64,000 bases of DNA from Plasmodium brasilianum. Taxonomy: Eukaryota > Apicomplexa > Aconoidasida > Haemosporida > Plasmodiidae. The stretch covers positions 1,473,630 through 1,537,629 of the forward strand of contig NC_090122.1 of NCBI RefSeq assembly GCF_023973825.1, read 5' to 3'. The translations under genes and the position numbers were made by a program. Each line of letters opens with the position of its first letter. Within the stretch, counting starts at the first letter, position 1. Below the pieces are notes generated by a model. The model was given only the letters and a program-made list of their open reading frames with translations, was not told the origin of the DNA and ran no database searches. Of the stretch, positions 41,822-53,400 are shown piece after piece.

Positions 41822-43114
41822 ATCTTGCGCGTAAACACGTGCATATCTATTTTTTGAACGGAAGTTGAAGAACAATTTAATTTATGTTATGCCACGTTAT
41901 TTCCACTTTTGTATATACTGTACACGTTAATTATTCCACTGTGAAGAAGCTTTTTTTTTCTTTTCCTCACATACATCATTTTCTATTTTTTTTCGTAGTT
42001 TACAAATTTATGTATGCGTTAATGTAACTTCGTGTGATGAAAACTGCATCAGAAGAATATGCCGCATTATCTATATAATAATATATATATATTTAGACAA
42101 TACTGAATTGTGTTAAAAACATCGAATTTATTATAAGTTTGCTTGTTAACATATGAAATTTAAGCATAGCAAATTTTTAAAGAAAAAGGAAAAGAAAAAA
42201 TAAGAAAAGACTACTTTCTCGACCAATATACTAAAAAAAAAAAAAAAAGAACGACATATTATATATACATTTTTCCAAGATCCAGTACAGTATGAGAACC
42301 ATTTTACGCGCTGAAAAAGTCAGTTTTTTTGAATCAATACATGATTAATTATAACAAGGACACAGTTACTTAGTTCTTAAAGGTAATTACAAAATTTTGG
42401 TAGACATGTTAAGGAACACATGTGTATATGTGCATATATTGGAGCTCCTCTCGTTTCAGGCTTAATATAAAAGTTATATTTCTGTTCTTTAGACATATAA
42501 AAAAAAAAAAAAAAAAAAAGAAAATCCGTAGCATTACTATATGACAGTTAAGCGAATAGGATATATGCGGCATTTTACCCCATTAAAAATGGCCATTTGT
42601 GTAGGTCCATTAAATATATTTGCGTATTTATGAATATATGATGTTTTTTTTTTTTTTTTTTTTTTTTATTCTTCCGATCATATTTCAAAAGATTGTCTGT
42701 AAAATGAAAAATGAAATAATTGAAATAATTTATATATCTTAAATAATTTTTATAAGAATAAAGTGTAAAAAGGGGCTATTTGTCTTCACATTGATGCTAC
42801 TTAGATAAGAGGGAAGGATAAAAAAAAAAAAAAAAGAAGAAAAGTAAAATAAAATAAAGCAAAAATAAAATAAAGCAAAAATAAAATAAAGCAAAAGTAA
42901 AATAAAGCAAAAGTAAAATAAAGCAAAAGTAAAATAAAGCAAAAATAAAATAAAGCAAAAGTAAAATAATGTAAAAGCAAAAAAAAAATAAAAGTAAAAA
43001 AAAGCAAATGCAAAAAACAGCTATATTATACGATCGCTAAATAACAAGTCGTAACAAAAGCAGAAATGTTTGCCTAGATTAATATTGCTCCTGAGTTTGA
43101 TAGAGCCAAATTTA
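41162..43114. other. Intergenic region, delta-COP to MORN-like gene
   Basis: It contains poly-A/T tracts, (TA)n at 41795-41821, a G-rich patch at 41461-41480, and an AAAGCAAAAATAAAAT repeat at 42845-42985. The MORN-like gene may have an upstream exon here that I could not identify. Confidence 0.55.
42845..42985. repeat. 15-bp tandem repeat (taaaataaagcaaaa)
   Basis: Eight to nine copies, with gcaaaaataaaataaa and gcaaaagtaaaataaa variants, 90-230 bp upstream of the MORN-like gene's probable ATG. It makes Phe/Leu/Tyr-rich shadow ORFs on the minus strand. Confidence 0.9.
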
Positions 43115-45292
43115 ATGTGTCAAAAGGTACATAAGGGATTTTTATATAAAGACTGTGTTTTGTATGTCGGTGAATACGTTGTGTCTGATGATACGGCAGA
43201 TGAAATAATTGTAGATAACACTAAAGATGAATTAGGTAAAAAGAAAAACGACATAGGGGGTGAAATTACAAAAGAGCAATGGGAGGAAACAAAAGTATAT
43301 AGACTGAATAAAAAGAAAGAAGAAAACAAAAAGGAGAAGAGGGGGAAAAATGATAATAAGGAAAAAAACGAAAAAAGAGACGAAGAAAAGGACGATATAG
43401 TTGTCCACAAAAATGAAGATAATAATGAATGCAATATTTATAGTGATAATAAGCGCAATAATTACAGGGATGACCACAAAAATGAAGATGAAAAAGGAAG
43501 AAGGATAATTTTGGAGGGACCCGGAAAATATATCAAACAGAACGAAATTTTCGTTGGTAATTTTGAAAAAAATGAATACAGGAAAGGGATATGGGTTAAG
43601 TACAGAAATATACATAATTTATTTTTCTACATGAATATATACGATATGATGCTAAAAGAAAACCGAGTGCATGAAAAACATCAAAAAAAAAAAATAGACA
43701 TGGACAATTTTAAAAATTTGTTATATGTACCTTTAAAAGAGGTTAACATATACATAGGGGAGTTTGATAACAATATGTTTAACGGATTTTCATTCTATTA
43801 TTTTTACCCTTTCTTATATATTGGTTATTTTGTCAATAATTTAATGAACGGTTATGGCTATATGTTTTATATTGCTTCTGTAAAGGAAGAAAAGGACAGA
43901 ATGGAAAAAAAAAAGGAAAAAAAAGAAAACATTTTTGCTACTTATAGCTTGTTCGATTTCTTATTCGTAAATGGGACGAAAAATGAAAAAGGAATAACAA
44001 GAGTGGTAGACACAAAATGGTCCGAGGAGCTCGTAAAAAAGGAAGGCGGATTAACGGTGGATATAGATGTTGACGTTGATACGACTGTCGATAATGCTGT
44101 TGTTAATGCTGTTGATGTGGTAGGGGAAGGAAAAAATGGGAAGCAAAAATTACAAAACGGTAAAAATAAAAATAGCGCTCATAAAACATTGAAGCCGAAA
44201 GAGAAGGATAATATCAAGGATAAACTATTATTCAGGACCTATGAGAAAATAGAAAAAATGATTAAAGAGAAAAATGAGTTAAGAAAAAAGATTCGAGAAG
44301 AGATGAACGGAAAAAGCAGCTCTATCAATTTAATAGACAAAATCGAAAAAAATATTTTTAAAAATTTTAAATTGCAAATTAAAAAAGATAACAAAATAAA
44401 AAGGATAAAAAAATTTTTAAATGAAAATGAAAAGGTAAATATATTCGACATTTTCAAATATATATCTTATGATAATTTATTTTTTAAAGGGTATTTTTAT
44501 AACAACCATTTTTCATCAAACACCAACGAACAGGAGATATACAAAACGATTTTTCTTGAATTGTATAAAGATAGTATCATTAAAAAAATAGAAGTAATTA
44601 AAAGAAATGTAATAAATGGAGTATCTGATGACGATTTGCTTATAAGTAATCAGAATGCCTTATACATTTTAGAAAAACGAAAAAGGAGTATTGAGGGAGA
44701 TGAGTATGCCACTAAAGAGGATGGGAAAAGTGTGTTCGCTGATAACGCGCAAGGTGAGGGCAAAATTGGGACGCAAAGTGGGGGAAAACTCAATGCAAAG
44801 GAAAATGCAAAAGACGTAAATGAAGGCACGAAGGAGGGAATACAAAATGAAAATTTTAAACAAGAATATTTTAAGGATATCATAGACTTTAACTTGCTTA
44901 AAAATATTTTCGAATCAACATCACACAGCAATATCAACTATTCTGTTGAGGTAGTTACGGACAAAGAATTTCTAAAATACAAAATAAAATGTAACGAGTT
45001 AATAAAAAAAATGGATGAAGGAAGGGAAAATTGTCTGGATAAAGTTAATTTAAATTTAAACGGATACTACCAATTAGTCGTTTTAAATTTCAAGTGCAAA
45101 GACGAAACATCATTTAATTTAAATATAAACAAATGTAATATTCAAAATATACACAAAATAAAAATGTTTTTTATCTCTTCCGATAAGTCATCAATAATTA
45201 AATATAATGCATTTCATCTGCATTATATATTTGTGTACATTAGAAGCGCAGAAAAAAAAGGCAAAAATAAACTGAAAAAAATTAAAAAATAG
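43115..45292 (+). CDS. MORN-repeat-like protein with charged inserts (about 725 aa)
   Basis: The first in-frame ATG is at 43115; the frame is open back to 43055 without an ATG, so an upstream exon is possible. MORN-like units (Y-x-G-x-F/Y ... G-x-G) are visible: LYVGEYV near the start, EGPGKYIKQNEIFVGNF (about residues 145-165), IYIGEFDNNMFNGFSFY and LYIGYFVNNLMNGYGYMFY (about 208-255). MORN repeats bind membranes or lipids and scaffold cytoskeletal structures in apicomplexans. Between them lie Lys/Glu-rich inserts. The C-terminal part (about 640-725) has a Cys-containing beta-like segment, NGYYQLVVLNFKC, of unknown fold, and ends in poly-basic residues. The copies are degenerate, so the call rests on a few units. 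Confidence 0.65.
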   Translation: MCQKVHKGFLYKDCVLYVGEYVVSDDTADEIIVDNTKDELGKKKNDIGGEITKEQWEETKVYRLNKKKEENKKEKRGKNDNKEKNEKRDEEKDDIVVHKNEDNNECNIYSDNKRNNYRDDHKNEDEKGRRIILEGPGKYIKQNEIFVGNFEKNEYRKGIWVKYRNIHNLFFYMNIYDMMLKENRVHEKHQKKKIDMDNFKNLLYVPLKEVNIYIGEFDNNMFNGFSFYYFYPFLYIGYFVNNLMNGYGYMFYIASVKEEKDRMEKKKEKKENIFATYSLFDFLFVNGTKNEKGITRVVDTKWSEELVKKEGGLTVDIDVDVDTTVDNAVVNAVDVVGEGKNGKQKLQNGKNKNSAHKTLKPKEKDNIKDKLLFRTYEKIEKMIKEKNELRKKIREEMNGKSSSINLIDKIEKNIFKNFKLQIKKDNKIKRIKKFLNENEKVNIFDIFKYISYDNLFFKGYFYNNHFSSNTNEQEIYKTIFLELYKDSIIKKIEVIKRNVINGVSDDDLLISNQNALYILEKRKRSIEGDEYATKEDGKSVFADNAQGEGKIGTQSGGKLNAKENAKDVNEGTKEGIQNENFKQEYFKDIIDFNLLKNIFESTSHSNINYSVEVVTDKEFLKYKIKCNELIKKMDEGRENCLDKVNLNLNGYYQLVVLNFKCKDETSFNLNINKCNIQNIHKIKMFFISSDKSSIIKYNAFHLHYIFVYIRSAEKKGKNKLKKIKK

Positions 45293-46006
45293 AAAATAAA
45301 AAATGTAAAATTAGCACCTTAAGCATAAACTCTTTCTTTATGTTTCTCCATCAGCTTAAACTTCTTTTTATGCTTCCCTTTTTTTTTTTTTTTTTTTTTT
45401 TCTAATTCCTTATATTTAAGTGGTATTGAGTGTATGCTTTGTTCGTATAAGAAAAAAACAAGAAAAAAAAAATTTTTTAAATATTGAACCATAAACAATA
45501 AATGATCAATAAACATTGAGCAATAGTATAGTAGTAATAATCATAAACTTTTAATAATAAAAGGATGCGTAAAAAAAAAAAAAAAAAAAATGCAGAGAAG
45601 GCAGATAATAAAAAAGGTTAAAAGCTGGAAACCCTCGAAAAATTAAATTAATACCAAATAATTTTTTAGGCATTATATGCTACAAAATTAAGATAGTAAT
45701 ATCTATTTTGATTATGCAGAAATAGGCGAACCGGCACCACTCCGTATATAACAGATATAAATTTATGTGTGTATATATATATATAGATAGATATAGATAT
45801 ATATAAGCATATATAAATATCGTATATGTATATACATTAATATATGTGCCCTTATAATAATATTTATATATATATATAGAATAATTTATATTTGTTTCTT
45901 TATTTAATGAATTATATGTTTATTCTTTTGTTTAATTTCCCCCGACCACCCCTCACTATTTACATTTCTTTCGCACATTAAATAAGCCCAAGGACACAAT
46001 ATTAAA
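45293..46006. other. Intergenic region
   Basis: It contains poly-A/T runs (T18 at about 45381), and GATA- and TATA-type microsatellites at 45765-45900. Presumed 3' UTR of the MORN-like gene and promoter of the MPDU1-like gene. No gene is seen. Confidence 0.6.
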
Positions 46007-48043
46007 ATGCAAAGAACAAATTTTAACGTTTTTTCAGAAGAATTCTACGATAGACAAAATGTATTATCTGTTAGTGCAAAAAGAAAAAATAAAGCAGAAA
46101 CTACACAGCATGTAGGATACGAGGAATATACATGTGTGTAGTAATATACACGTAGTCAGATGGATATATATTTATTTTCCCATTTTTTCAATGTTTTTCC
46201 ATTTTTTCCCATAATTTTGCATTTCTTCCCAATTATTTCTCATTATTTCTCGTTTCTTCCTCATTATTTACATCTTTCTTTTTATTTTATTTTCCCATAT
46301 TTCTGAACGATTTAAGGCGTTAAATAACTTATTAATATGCTCTCTCATTGTTGGTTCGTGTTTCGTCAAACTTCCTCAATTAAAAAAAATTATTTCAAAC
46401 AAAAACGCAGCTGGTCTTTCAATTATATCATTCTATTTAGAGGTACTATTTTTTTTAATAACTACATAAGTTTATTTATGTGTGTTTATGCGAACAGTAT
46501 TTTGTTTGTGCAAACAATTAGGGAGTTACTGCAAAAGGAAAGATGAATAATTGTTTATGAGAAGAGACACACGAAACAGTTACTTATGCATATAATAAAA
46601 TAGTACTACAAATTTTAGAATAATATAATAATAATTAATTGCCTTTCATTTTATTTCCAGATAATAGTATCCACTTCTTTAATAGCCTTTTCCATAAAAA
46701 AAAAAATAAACTATAAATTGTACCTTGACATTATTTTGATAAGTTAAAAAATTACATATACTTATATGTATGTGTGTGTGTATGCTTTTATGTATATATG
46801 TACGTATGGACGCATATGCATATGCATTTTTGTATGTATGTTTGCCTTATGTAGGTTCGCCGAGAGAGTGAAAACTAGGGCGAAACGAAAGAAAGACAAT
46901 TTAGGCTTTAATTTCTGTGCAATTTTTTTTTTTTTTTTTTTTTTTTTTCACTTATGCCCTTTTCTGTAGACGTGCAGAATCTTTTAATAGTCTACTTTAT
47001 GTGGAAGTACAACAATAAATATTCAAAATATAAGAAAGCATTCAAAATTTCATTTTATGTGCTTTTTAATTTGTACTTGCTTTTCGCCTTGCCTGACGTA
47101 TTGGTCCCTCTTCTTGGAATTACCTCTGCTCCATTAAGTTATTCGCTAAAAAGGGAAAATAAGAGAGAAACGATTAAAAGATATGAACGAGTGGACAAAC
47201 GAATGAACGATGAATATCCTTTTTGCATACGCTTCCCAACAATCTCTGCTTTTTCGAAATAACCGTAAATGCACATTTTCATTTTTTTCAGGGTGCCTTT
47301 CAAAAATACCCCAAATTTACCTAAATCACAAAAATAAAAATACAAGGAACTTATCATTTACATCTTGTGTTTTAGTCTTTTGTGGAAATCTTGCGAAAAT
47401 ATTTACTATCCTTTTTAACATAGATAATATAATTTATATAGTATGCAACCATAAGACGAAATTAGACAAATAAAAGAACAGATATTATGTGCACATACGT
47501 ACATACGTGCTTACGTACATACATATATATATGTGTATGTTAATACCCACGTATAGCATAATAGAAATGAAAAAAGTCGAAAAATATTGTGCATACTTTT
47601 TAATAAATCAAAATAGACTTTGAAAATTACGTATTTTGGTGATATATTGCTTATATATTTATGCTCTTCATTTTTTAGTAGACTGCACTAACAATGGAGG
47701 GCAGTTCATTTTTACTACTATTATTATATTCGTTATCTTCATTATTTTATTTTCTAAGGTCAACTGTGGTTTTGTTTCTTTTTTAAATATTATCATTTTG
47801 CTGCAAGTAAAATCATCGAGCGAAAAATTGGACCTTATCGATATATTTTTTTTCGTTCTTTTCGTTCTTTTCGTTCTTTTCCTCATTTTTATATTTTTTG
47901 TCCTTATGGCCTCTAATCCGTTTTTTCCCACATTTTCCCTTCCAATGTAATCTCCTCATTTTTTTCTTCGATTTTTTTAGATCTTTTATTACTGGAACAA
48001 TACGAAGAAAGTACTAGCTCAAGCTGAGAAGAAAAATTTATGA
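46007..48043 (+). CDS. MPDU1/Lec35-like PQ-loop membrane protein, seven exons, 229 aa
   Basis: Exons rebuilt by phase and homology: 46007-46060, 46317-46442, 46661-46742, 46970-47137, 47292-47440, 47759-47806 and 47981-48043. All introns are GT-AG and total length gives 229 codons plus stop, close to human MPDU1 (247). The family hallmarks are two PQ motifs, VKLPQLKKIIS with NAAGLSIISFYLE and SKIPQIYLNHKNKN with RNLSFTSC, then FCGNLAKIFTI, and a final Q-I-F-Y-Y-W-N before a Lys-rich tail with KK near the C-terminus, typical of ER retrieval. MPDU1 is an ER multispanning protein needed to use dolichol-phosphate-mannose/glucose. In Plasmodium, which makes very short N-glycans, its likely role is GPI-anchor mannosylation (inference). 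No single-frame ORF shows this gene. Confidence 0.88.
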
Positions 48044-48826
48044 ATAAATATTTTTTTGTTTTTTGCTTTTTTCTTCTCTTCTTTTTTTAATTTTTTTACA
48101 TTTTTCCTTTTTTGTTGTTCTGTTCTGTTCTGTTCTGTTGATTTTTTTTTTTTTTTTTTTTTTTTGTTACCTATAATCCCATTATCCCAGCTAAGTAAAT
48201 TCCTTTAACATTCATTTTAGCATTTTTACAAAAAATAGTATGTAAATGTGTTAAATCAGGAGAGGGAAACAGACGAATAGGTACTTGATAAAGTGCAAGA
48301 AGTCTTTCCGCCATGCTGGTTGTACGTATATACATAAGTATATATGTATATGTGTATGTTTATGTGTTTATGTATGTATGTATGCACTTATGCATATATG
48401 TATGGATATTTCCACGTACTTGGAATTATCCCCCAGAGCTCTGTTCATTAATGTGAAGTTTATTCCTTGTTCATATTTTTTTTTTTTTTTTTGTATAAAC
48501 CCTATGTACAATGTTATGTTAAAAAAGTAGACAATAGATTATAGAAAATGTGTGCCTCATAAGAATAAAAAATTACTTACAATCATATGAAAAAAAAGAA
48601 AATAATTGGATTTCTTCCGTTTTTATCCTGCTAAATTCCACAAAACTGTACACTATATAAACGCTGAATAATGCTCAGGTAAATGTTCTTAGCTAATGTT
48701 GGATCGTTTATAAATCTATTCCTTAGTAATAAAGAAAAAAAAAAGAAAAGAAAAATGCACGTTAAAAAGTTATTCTAATAAAGAGGTTATAGCCTCGTTC
48801 AAAAATAATTAAATGAAAAAAGGGCC

Positions 48827-48858
<32 letters not shown>

Positions 48859-49039
48859 GTGTGTAAAAACTTATCTCATTAGGATAATTTTATTTACGAA
48901 CTGTTTTATCAAGTCGTGCAGAATAAAACAAAAATTATACTGAAATGGGAATAAATTACGTACATTTGGTACTCGGGAGAAATATGGCGTTTAAAACTTT
49001 TAGAAGCCCTCCTTAGTGATTGTCTGCCTATCTGTATGT

Positions 49040-49125
49040 ATATGCATTTATATGTATACGTATTCATATGTATACGTATTCATATGTATACGTATTCATA
49101 TGTATACGTATTCATATGTATACAT
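49040..49125. repeat. 16-bp repeat of the palindromic unit catatgtatacgtatt
   Basis: Four to five copies containing gtatac and catatg palindromes. Each unit can form short hairpins on either strand. Confidence 0.85.
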
Positions 49126-49689
49126 ATGTATATGTAAATATATTCATATACATATATACATATGAACATATATGTGCCAGCTAGCTATTAACAAAGAGTG
49201 GGAGAATATACTCAGCTTTCATAGTACGCGCTTTTTATTTGTTTCCAGTTAATGATATATATATATATATATATATACATGTGGGGAATGTTTTTTCCCC
49301 TTTTCACTCTTATGATGTGTACAATCAACCAAATATGTCTAAAAAATACCGCTTCAAATTATGAAAAATATTTAGTGCTTTTATTGCACTCTAATGTATG
49401 ATGTAGAGCTTATCAATTATTTGAGCAATTAATTATAAGCAACGCGCTCTATATAACGAACGTTTTAATAGAACGTTTTAACAGAACATTTTAATAGAAC
49501 TTTTTACACAATACGGAAATATCTACGAATAAAAATTTTCCAAAATTTTATATTTTTTATATTGTTTGTGTATGCTTCTCGTAGGTTTATATTCGTATGA
49601 ACAAAGGTATTCAAAAAAAAAAAAAAAAAAATAATAATAATAAAAAATAACAAATAACAAAAAAAAAATAAAGCATAAAAACATAGCCT

Positions 49690-49890
49690 AAAAATAATGC
49701 ATAAACATATAGCTTAAAATTAAAGCGCAAAAATAAAGAATAAAAATAAGGCACAAAATTAAAGAATAAAAATAAAGCACAAAATTAAAGAATAAAAATA
49801 GAGAATAAAAATAAAGAATAAAAATAAAGAGTAAAAATAAAGAATAAAAATAAAGAATAAAAATAAAGAATAAAAATAAAGAATAAAAAA
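49690..49890. repeat. 12-13-bp tandem repeat (aaagaataaaaat)
   Basis: About 14 copies, with some degenerate units at the left end (gcataaaaac, gcacaaaatt). Non-coding. Confidence 0.9.
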
Positions 49891-50012
49891 TAAAATAATA
49901 TTTAGCATAAATATAACAAAATAAAATAATTTTTAATTTATTAAAAAATCACATAGGAATGCGTAAAATTGTAACAAAACATTTATTTCTTCATTACACA
50001 CATATATATATA

Positions 50013-50047
<35 letters not shown>

Positions 50048-50406
50048 GCGTAACGCAGGCAAATCGTTAAAGAAAAAACATATACATATTGCACATTAAT
50101 ATGCATATATACACATATAGGAGTCATTAATGACTATAATATATTTTAAAAAAAAAAGGAATATGCAAAAGGTTAGTTATAAAACAAATGACACAGTAAA
50201 ATATTGCTATTTTTCAAATAACAATTTTTACTTACAAAGTTTTCAAAATTTAAAAATTCCCCTTGGTGCGTCTTCATTCCCACGTTGATTGTGCCATATT
50301 TCAAAGTTCACTTTTTTTTTTTTTTTTTTTTTTTCCCCTATATTTTCCTTTTCTTTCCCTTCCTTTCCTTTGGTATTTTTTCCTCTCCTCTCCCCCTCAC
50401 TTGGGT

Positions 50407-53400
50407 TCACTTCAATTTAAGGATAACAACGGACATATCATCGAAAAATTTTCTCCTACGATCACGGGGCATATTAACGATGTTTTTTATACTTAAACCC
50501 GCATGTACTGCACATTTTTTCAGAACTCTTCTAATAATTTCCTTGGAAGCTTTTTCAACTGAAAATTCATTTTGCTTAATAGTATCATATAATTCATAAT
50601 CACTTAAAAAGTCAGAAACTCCATCTGACATAAGAACAATATATTCATCATCAGGATTTCTCTTAATTTTTATAACTTCTGGAAAAGCAGTAATATATGA
50701 AAAAGAATGTGGTTCATTAACAACAAATCTATTCTTTTTAAAATCAAAAGCAAATATTTTATGTTTTAAATAAAAATCGCCAAAACTTCTTGTACATTGT
50801 AATCGACCTTTAACATAACAGCGACCAACATCATTATGTAAAAAATCTAAATGATCTTTTGTTAAATTTATAACCTGACTAACTTTTGTATTCCCAATCT
50901 TCCTATGCTTCTTACACATTATAACATCATCTTCATTTGGATGTTCTAATGTTAATCTTATTCTTTCACTTAATTCACTAGCATTATGAATATTATTTAA
51001 TTTTACCACTTTATCCTTTGTAATTAATAAACCTTTTGAGTCCCCTATATTACTTACATAATAATTTTCTTTGTCTATTAATACTGTTAAAGAACATGAA
51101 CCAGTTCTTGTAAATCTTACATTACTATCAAAAAAAAAATCTTCTGCACTCTTTAAAATGTCTTTATCTAAAAGAACATGAGCTTCTTCTAAACTTAAAA
51201 CAATATCACTAGGTGATAAAACATTATTATTACTTTTTCTTAATTTTTGTAATAATTGTTTTTTTATGTAAAAACCTAACCATCTTTTCGCAGTATCTGA
51301 AATTATATGTCCACCATGACCATCCATCACTCCAGCAAATATGAAACCACCATTTCCAAAATTGTTCTTGTCATTAAATATTGATTCTTTTTCTAAATGG
51401 ATGCTAGAATGATCCTTTTCTTTCTTCATATATTCCTCCTGAAACGTTCCCGACGTACTTGCATTACTACTTCCGTTTTTGGTATCTTTGTCCATATCCA
51501 ATTGTAACATGCTTACATTACCTTCTCCTCCTGTACCTTCGTTTCCCCGCGTTTCCCACGTATCTGTAGCTGCTTCTCCTTCTCCTACATTTTCATTTAC
51601 CTGCATTTCCCCTATATTTGTAGCTACTTCTCCTTCTCCTGCATTTTCATTCTCCTGCGTTTCTAACGTGCCCTCTATTTTTTCTCCCCCTTCTGTACTT
51701 TCGTTAGTCGACGTGCCCCATGTATCTGTAGCTGTTTCTCCTCCTTGCGTACTTTCGTTAGTTGACGTATCCCCTATATTTGTAGCTACTTCTCCTTCTC
51801 CTGCATTTTCATTTGCCTGCGATTCTAACGTGCCCTCTATTTTTTCTCCCCCTTCTGTACTTTCGTTAGTTGACGTATCCCATGTATCTGTAGCTACTTC
51901 TCCTTCTCCTGCATTTTCATTCGCCTGCGATTCTAACGTGCCCTCTATTTTTTCTCCCCCTTCTGTACTTTCGTTAGTTGACGTGCTCCATGCATCTGTA
52001 GCTACTTCTCCTCCTTGCGTACTTTCGTTAGTTGACGTATCCCATGTATCTGTAGCTGCTTCTCCTCCTTTCGTACTTTCGTTAGTTGACGTATCCCATG
52101 TATCTGTAGCTGCTTCTCCTCCTTTCGTACTTTCGTTAGTCGACGTATCCCATGTATCTGTAGCTACTTCTCCTCCTTGTGTACTTTCGTTAGTTGACGT
52201 GCCCCATGTATCTGTAGCTGCTTCTCCCCCTTTTATATTTTCACTAGTTTGCGTTTCTGATCTATCCACTATTTTGTCTCCCCATTCTACATTTTCACTA
52301 GCCTCAGTTTCTGACATGCCCTCTATTTTTTCTCCCTCTTGTTTATTTTCACTCTCCTTAGTTTCTAACATATCTGTAACTGCTTCTCCTACTTGTGTAT
52401 TTTCGCTAATCTTCGTTTCCCATGTGTTTGTAGGTTCTCCATTATTTTCGCTGGTTTTCGTTTCCCATGTGGTTGTAGCTTCTTCTCCTTCTTTATTTTC
52501 GCTAGTGAGCGTTCCTGACGTTCCTGCAATTGCTTCTCCTGATACTGTACCTTCGTTAGTTTGCGTTACCCATGAGTTCTTAGTTTGATCTGATTCTTTC
52601 ATAGACTCATCTACACCTTTACTATATTTGCCTTCTTCTTTCCCTTGGTCATAATGCTTATTTATTTCTTTATCTACAGTTTTCTCTTTCATTCCTTTTA
52701 AATAATCTGATGCTTGTACAACTGCTTGAGCAACTGCTTGAACTACTCTACTATCTAATGCGCCATTTAATGTTCCGTTTGTTTTCCCGCTTGCTTTTCC
52801 TCCTGCTTTTCCACTTGCTGTTCCACTTGCAGTTCCGTATGATGAGCCATAAGCTGTGTTATTTGATGTTCCGTATAATGGGTCCAGTTGTGCGATATCT
52901 GCTATGTTACTTGTTTTGTTATTTGTTGTATTATTTGCTGTTCCGTATAATGGGTCAAACAGTGCCATATCTACTATGTTATTTGCTGTGTTGTTTGCTG
53001 TGCTATTTGTTGTGCTATTTGTTGTGCTATTTGTTGTGCTATTTGATTTGTTAACTGATGTGTTATTTGATGTTTCGTACGATGAGTCAAATAGTTTGCT
53101 ATTTGTAGCATAATTTTCTGTGTTCCTTACTTTTTCGTATGGTGAGCCAAATATTAGATCATCTTCTGTTCCATAAGGTAAGCCATATACTCCACTGTTT
53201 ATTCCATAATAATATGTACCACCGTTAGTTGCATTTCTAAATATATCATCAATTACGTGTGCAGGTGGGACCAAATAATTTTCTATTATGTTTTTTTCAA
53301 AATTCTTAACAAACTCCATATCATCTGTATCTGTTATATCTTTAGGATTAACATATGGTTTGAAATTATTATCAGTTATATCTAATTTATATACAAAACA

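Larger units (their letters stand above)
48044..50406. other. Convergent intergenic region
   Basis: 2.4 kb between the MPDU1-like (+) and PP2C (-) 3' ends. It holds TGTTC repeats at 48118-48139, poly-T, (AT)n at 48835-48858, 49255-49275 and 50000-50047, a palindromic repeat at 49040-49125 and an AAAGAATAAAAAT array at 49690-49890. No gene is supported. Confidence 0.6.

Noticed and set aside
43070..43114. Upstream extension of the MORN-like frame starting at TTG
   Set aside because: TTG is not a normal nuclear start. The first in-frame ATG is 43115; an upstream exon is possible but unseen.
46443..46546. Read-through extension of MPDU1 exon 2 with a hypothetical one-base frameshift in T8
   Set aside because: Splicing from 46442 to 46661 gives a better family alignment with no need for a frameshift.
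47636..47950. 104-aa hydrophobic plus-strand ORF
   Set aside because: Only 47759-47806, in another phase context, fits the MPDU1 alignment; the remainder is intron sequence made open by T-rich DNA.
51479..52588. 369-aa plus-strand ORF antisense to the PP2C repeat
   Set aside because: It is created by the 54-bp minisatellite, which keeps several frames open. Composition is Ser/Val/Pro repeats mirroring the sense repeat, and the sense frame has PP2C motifs.
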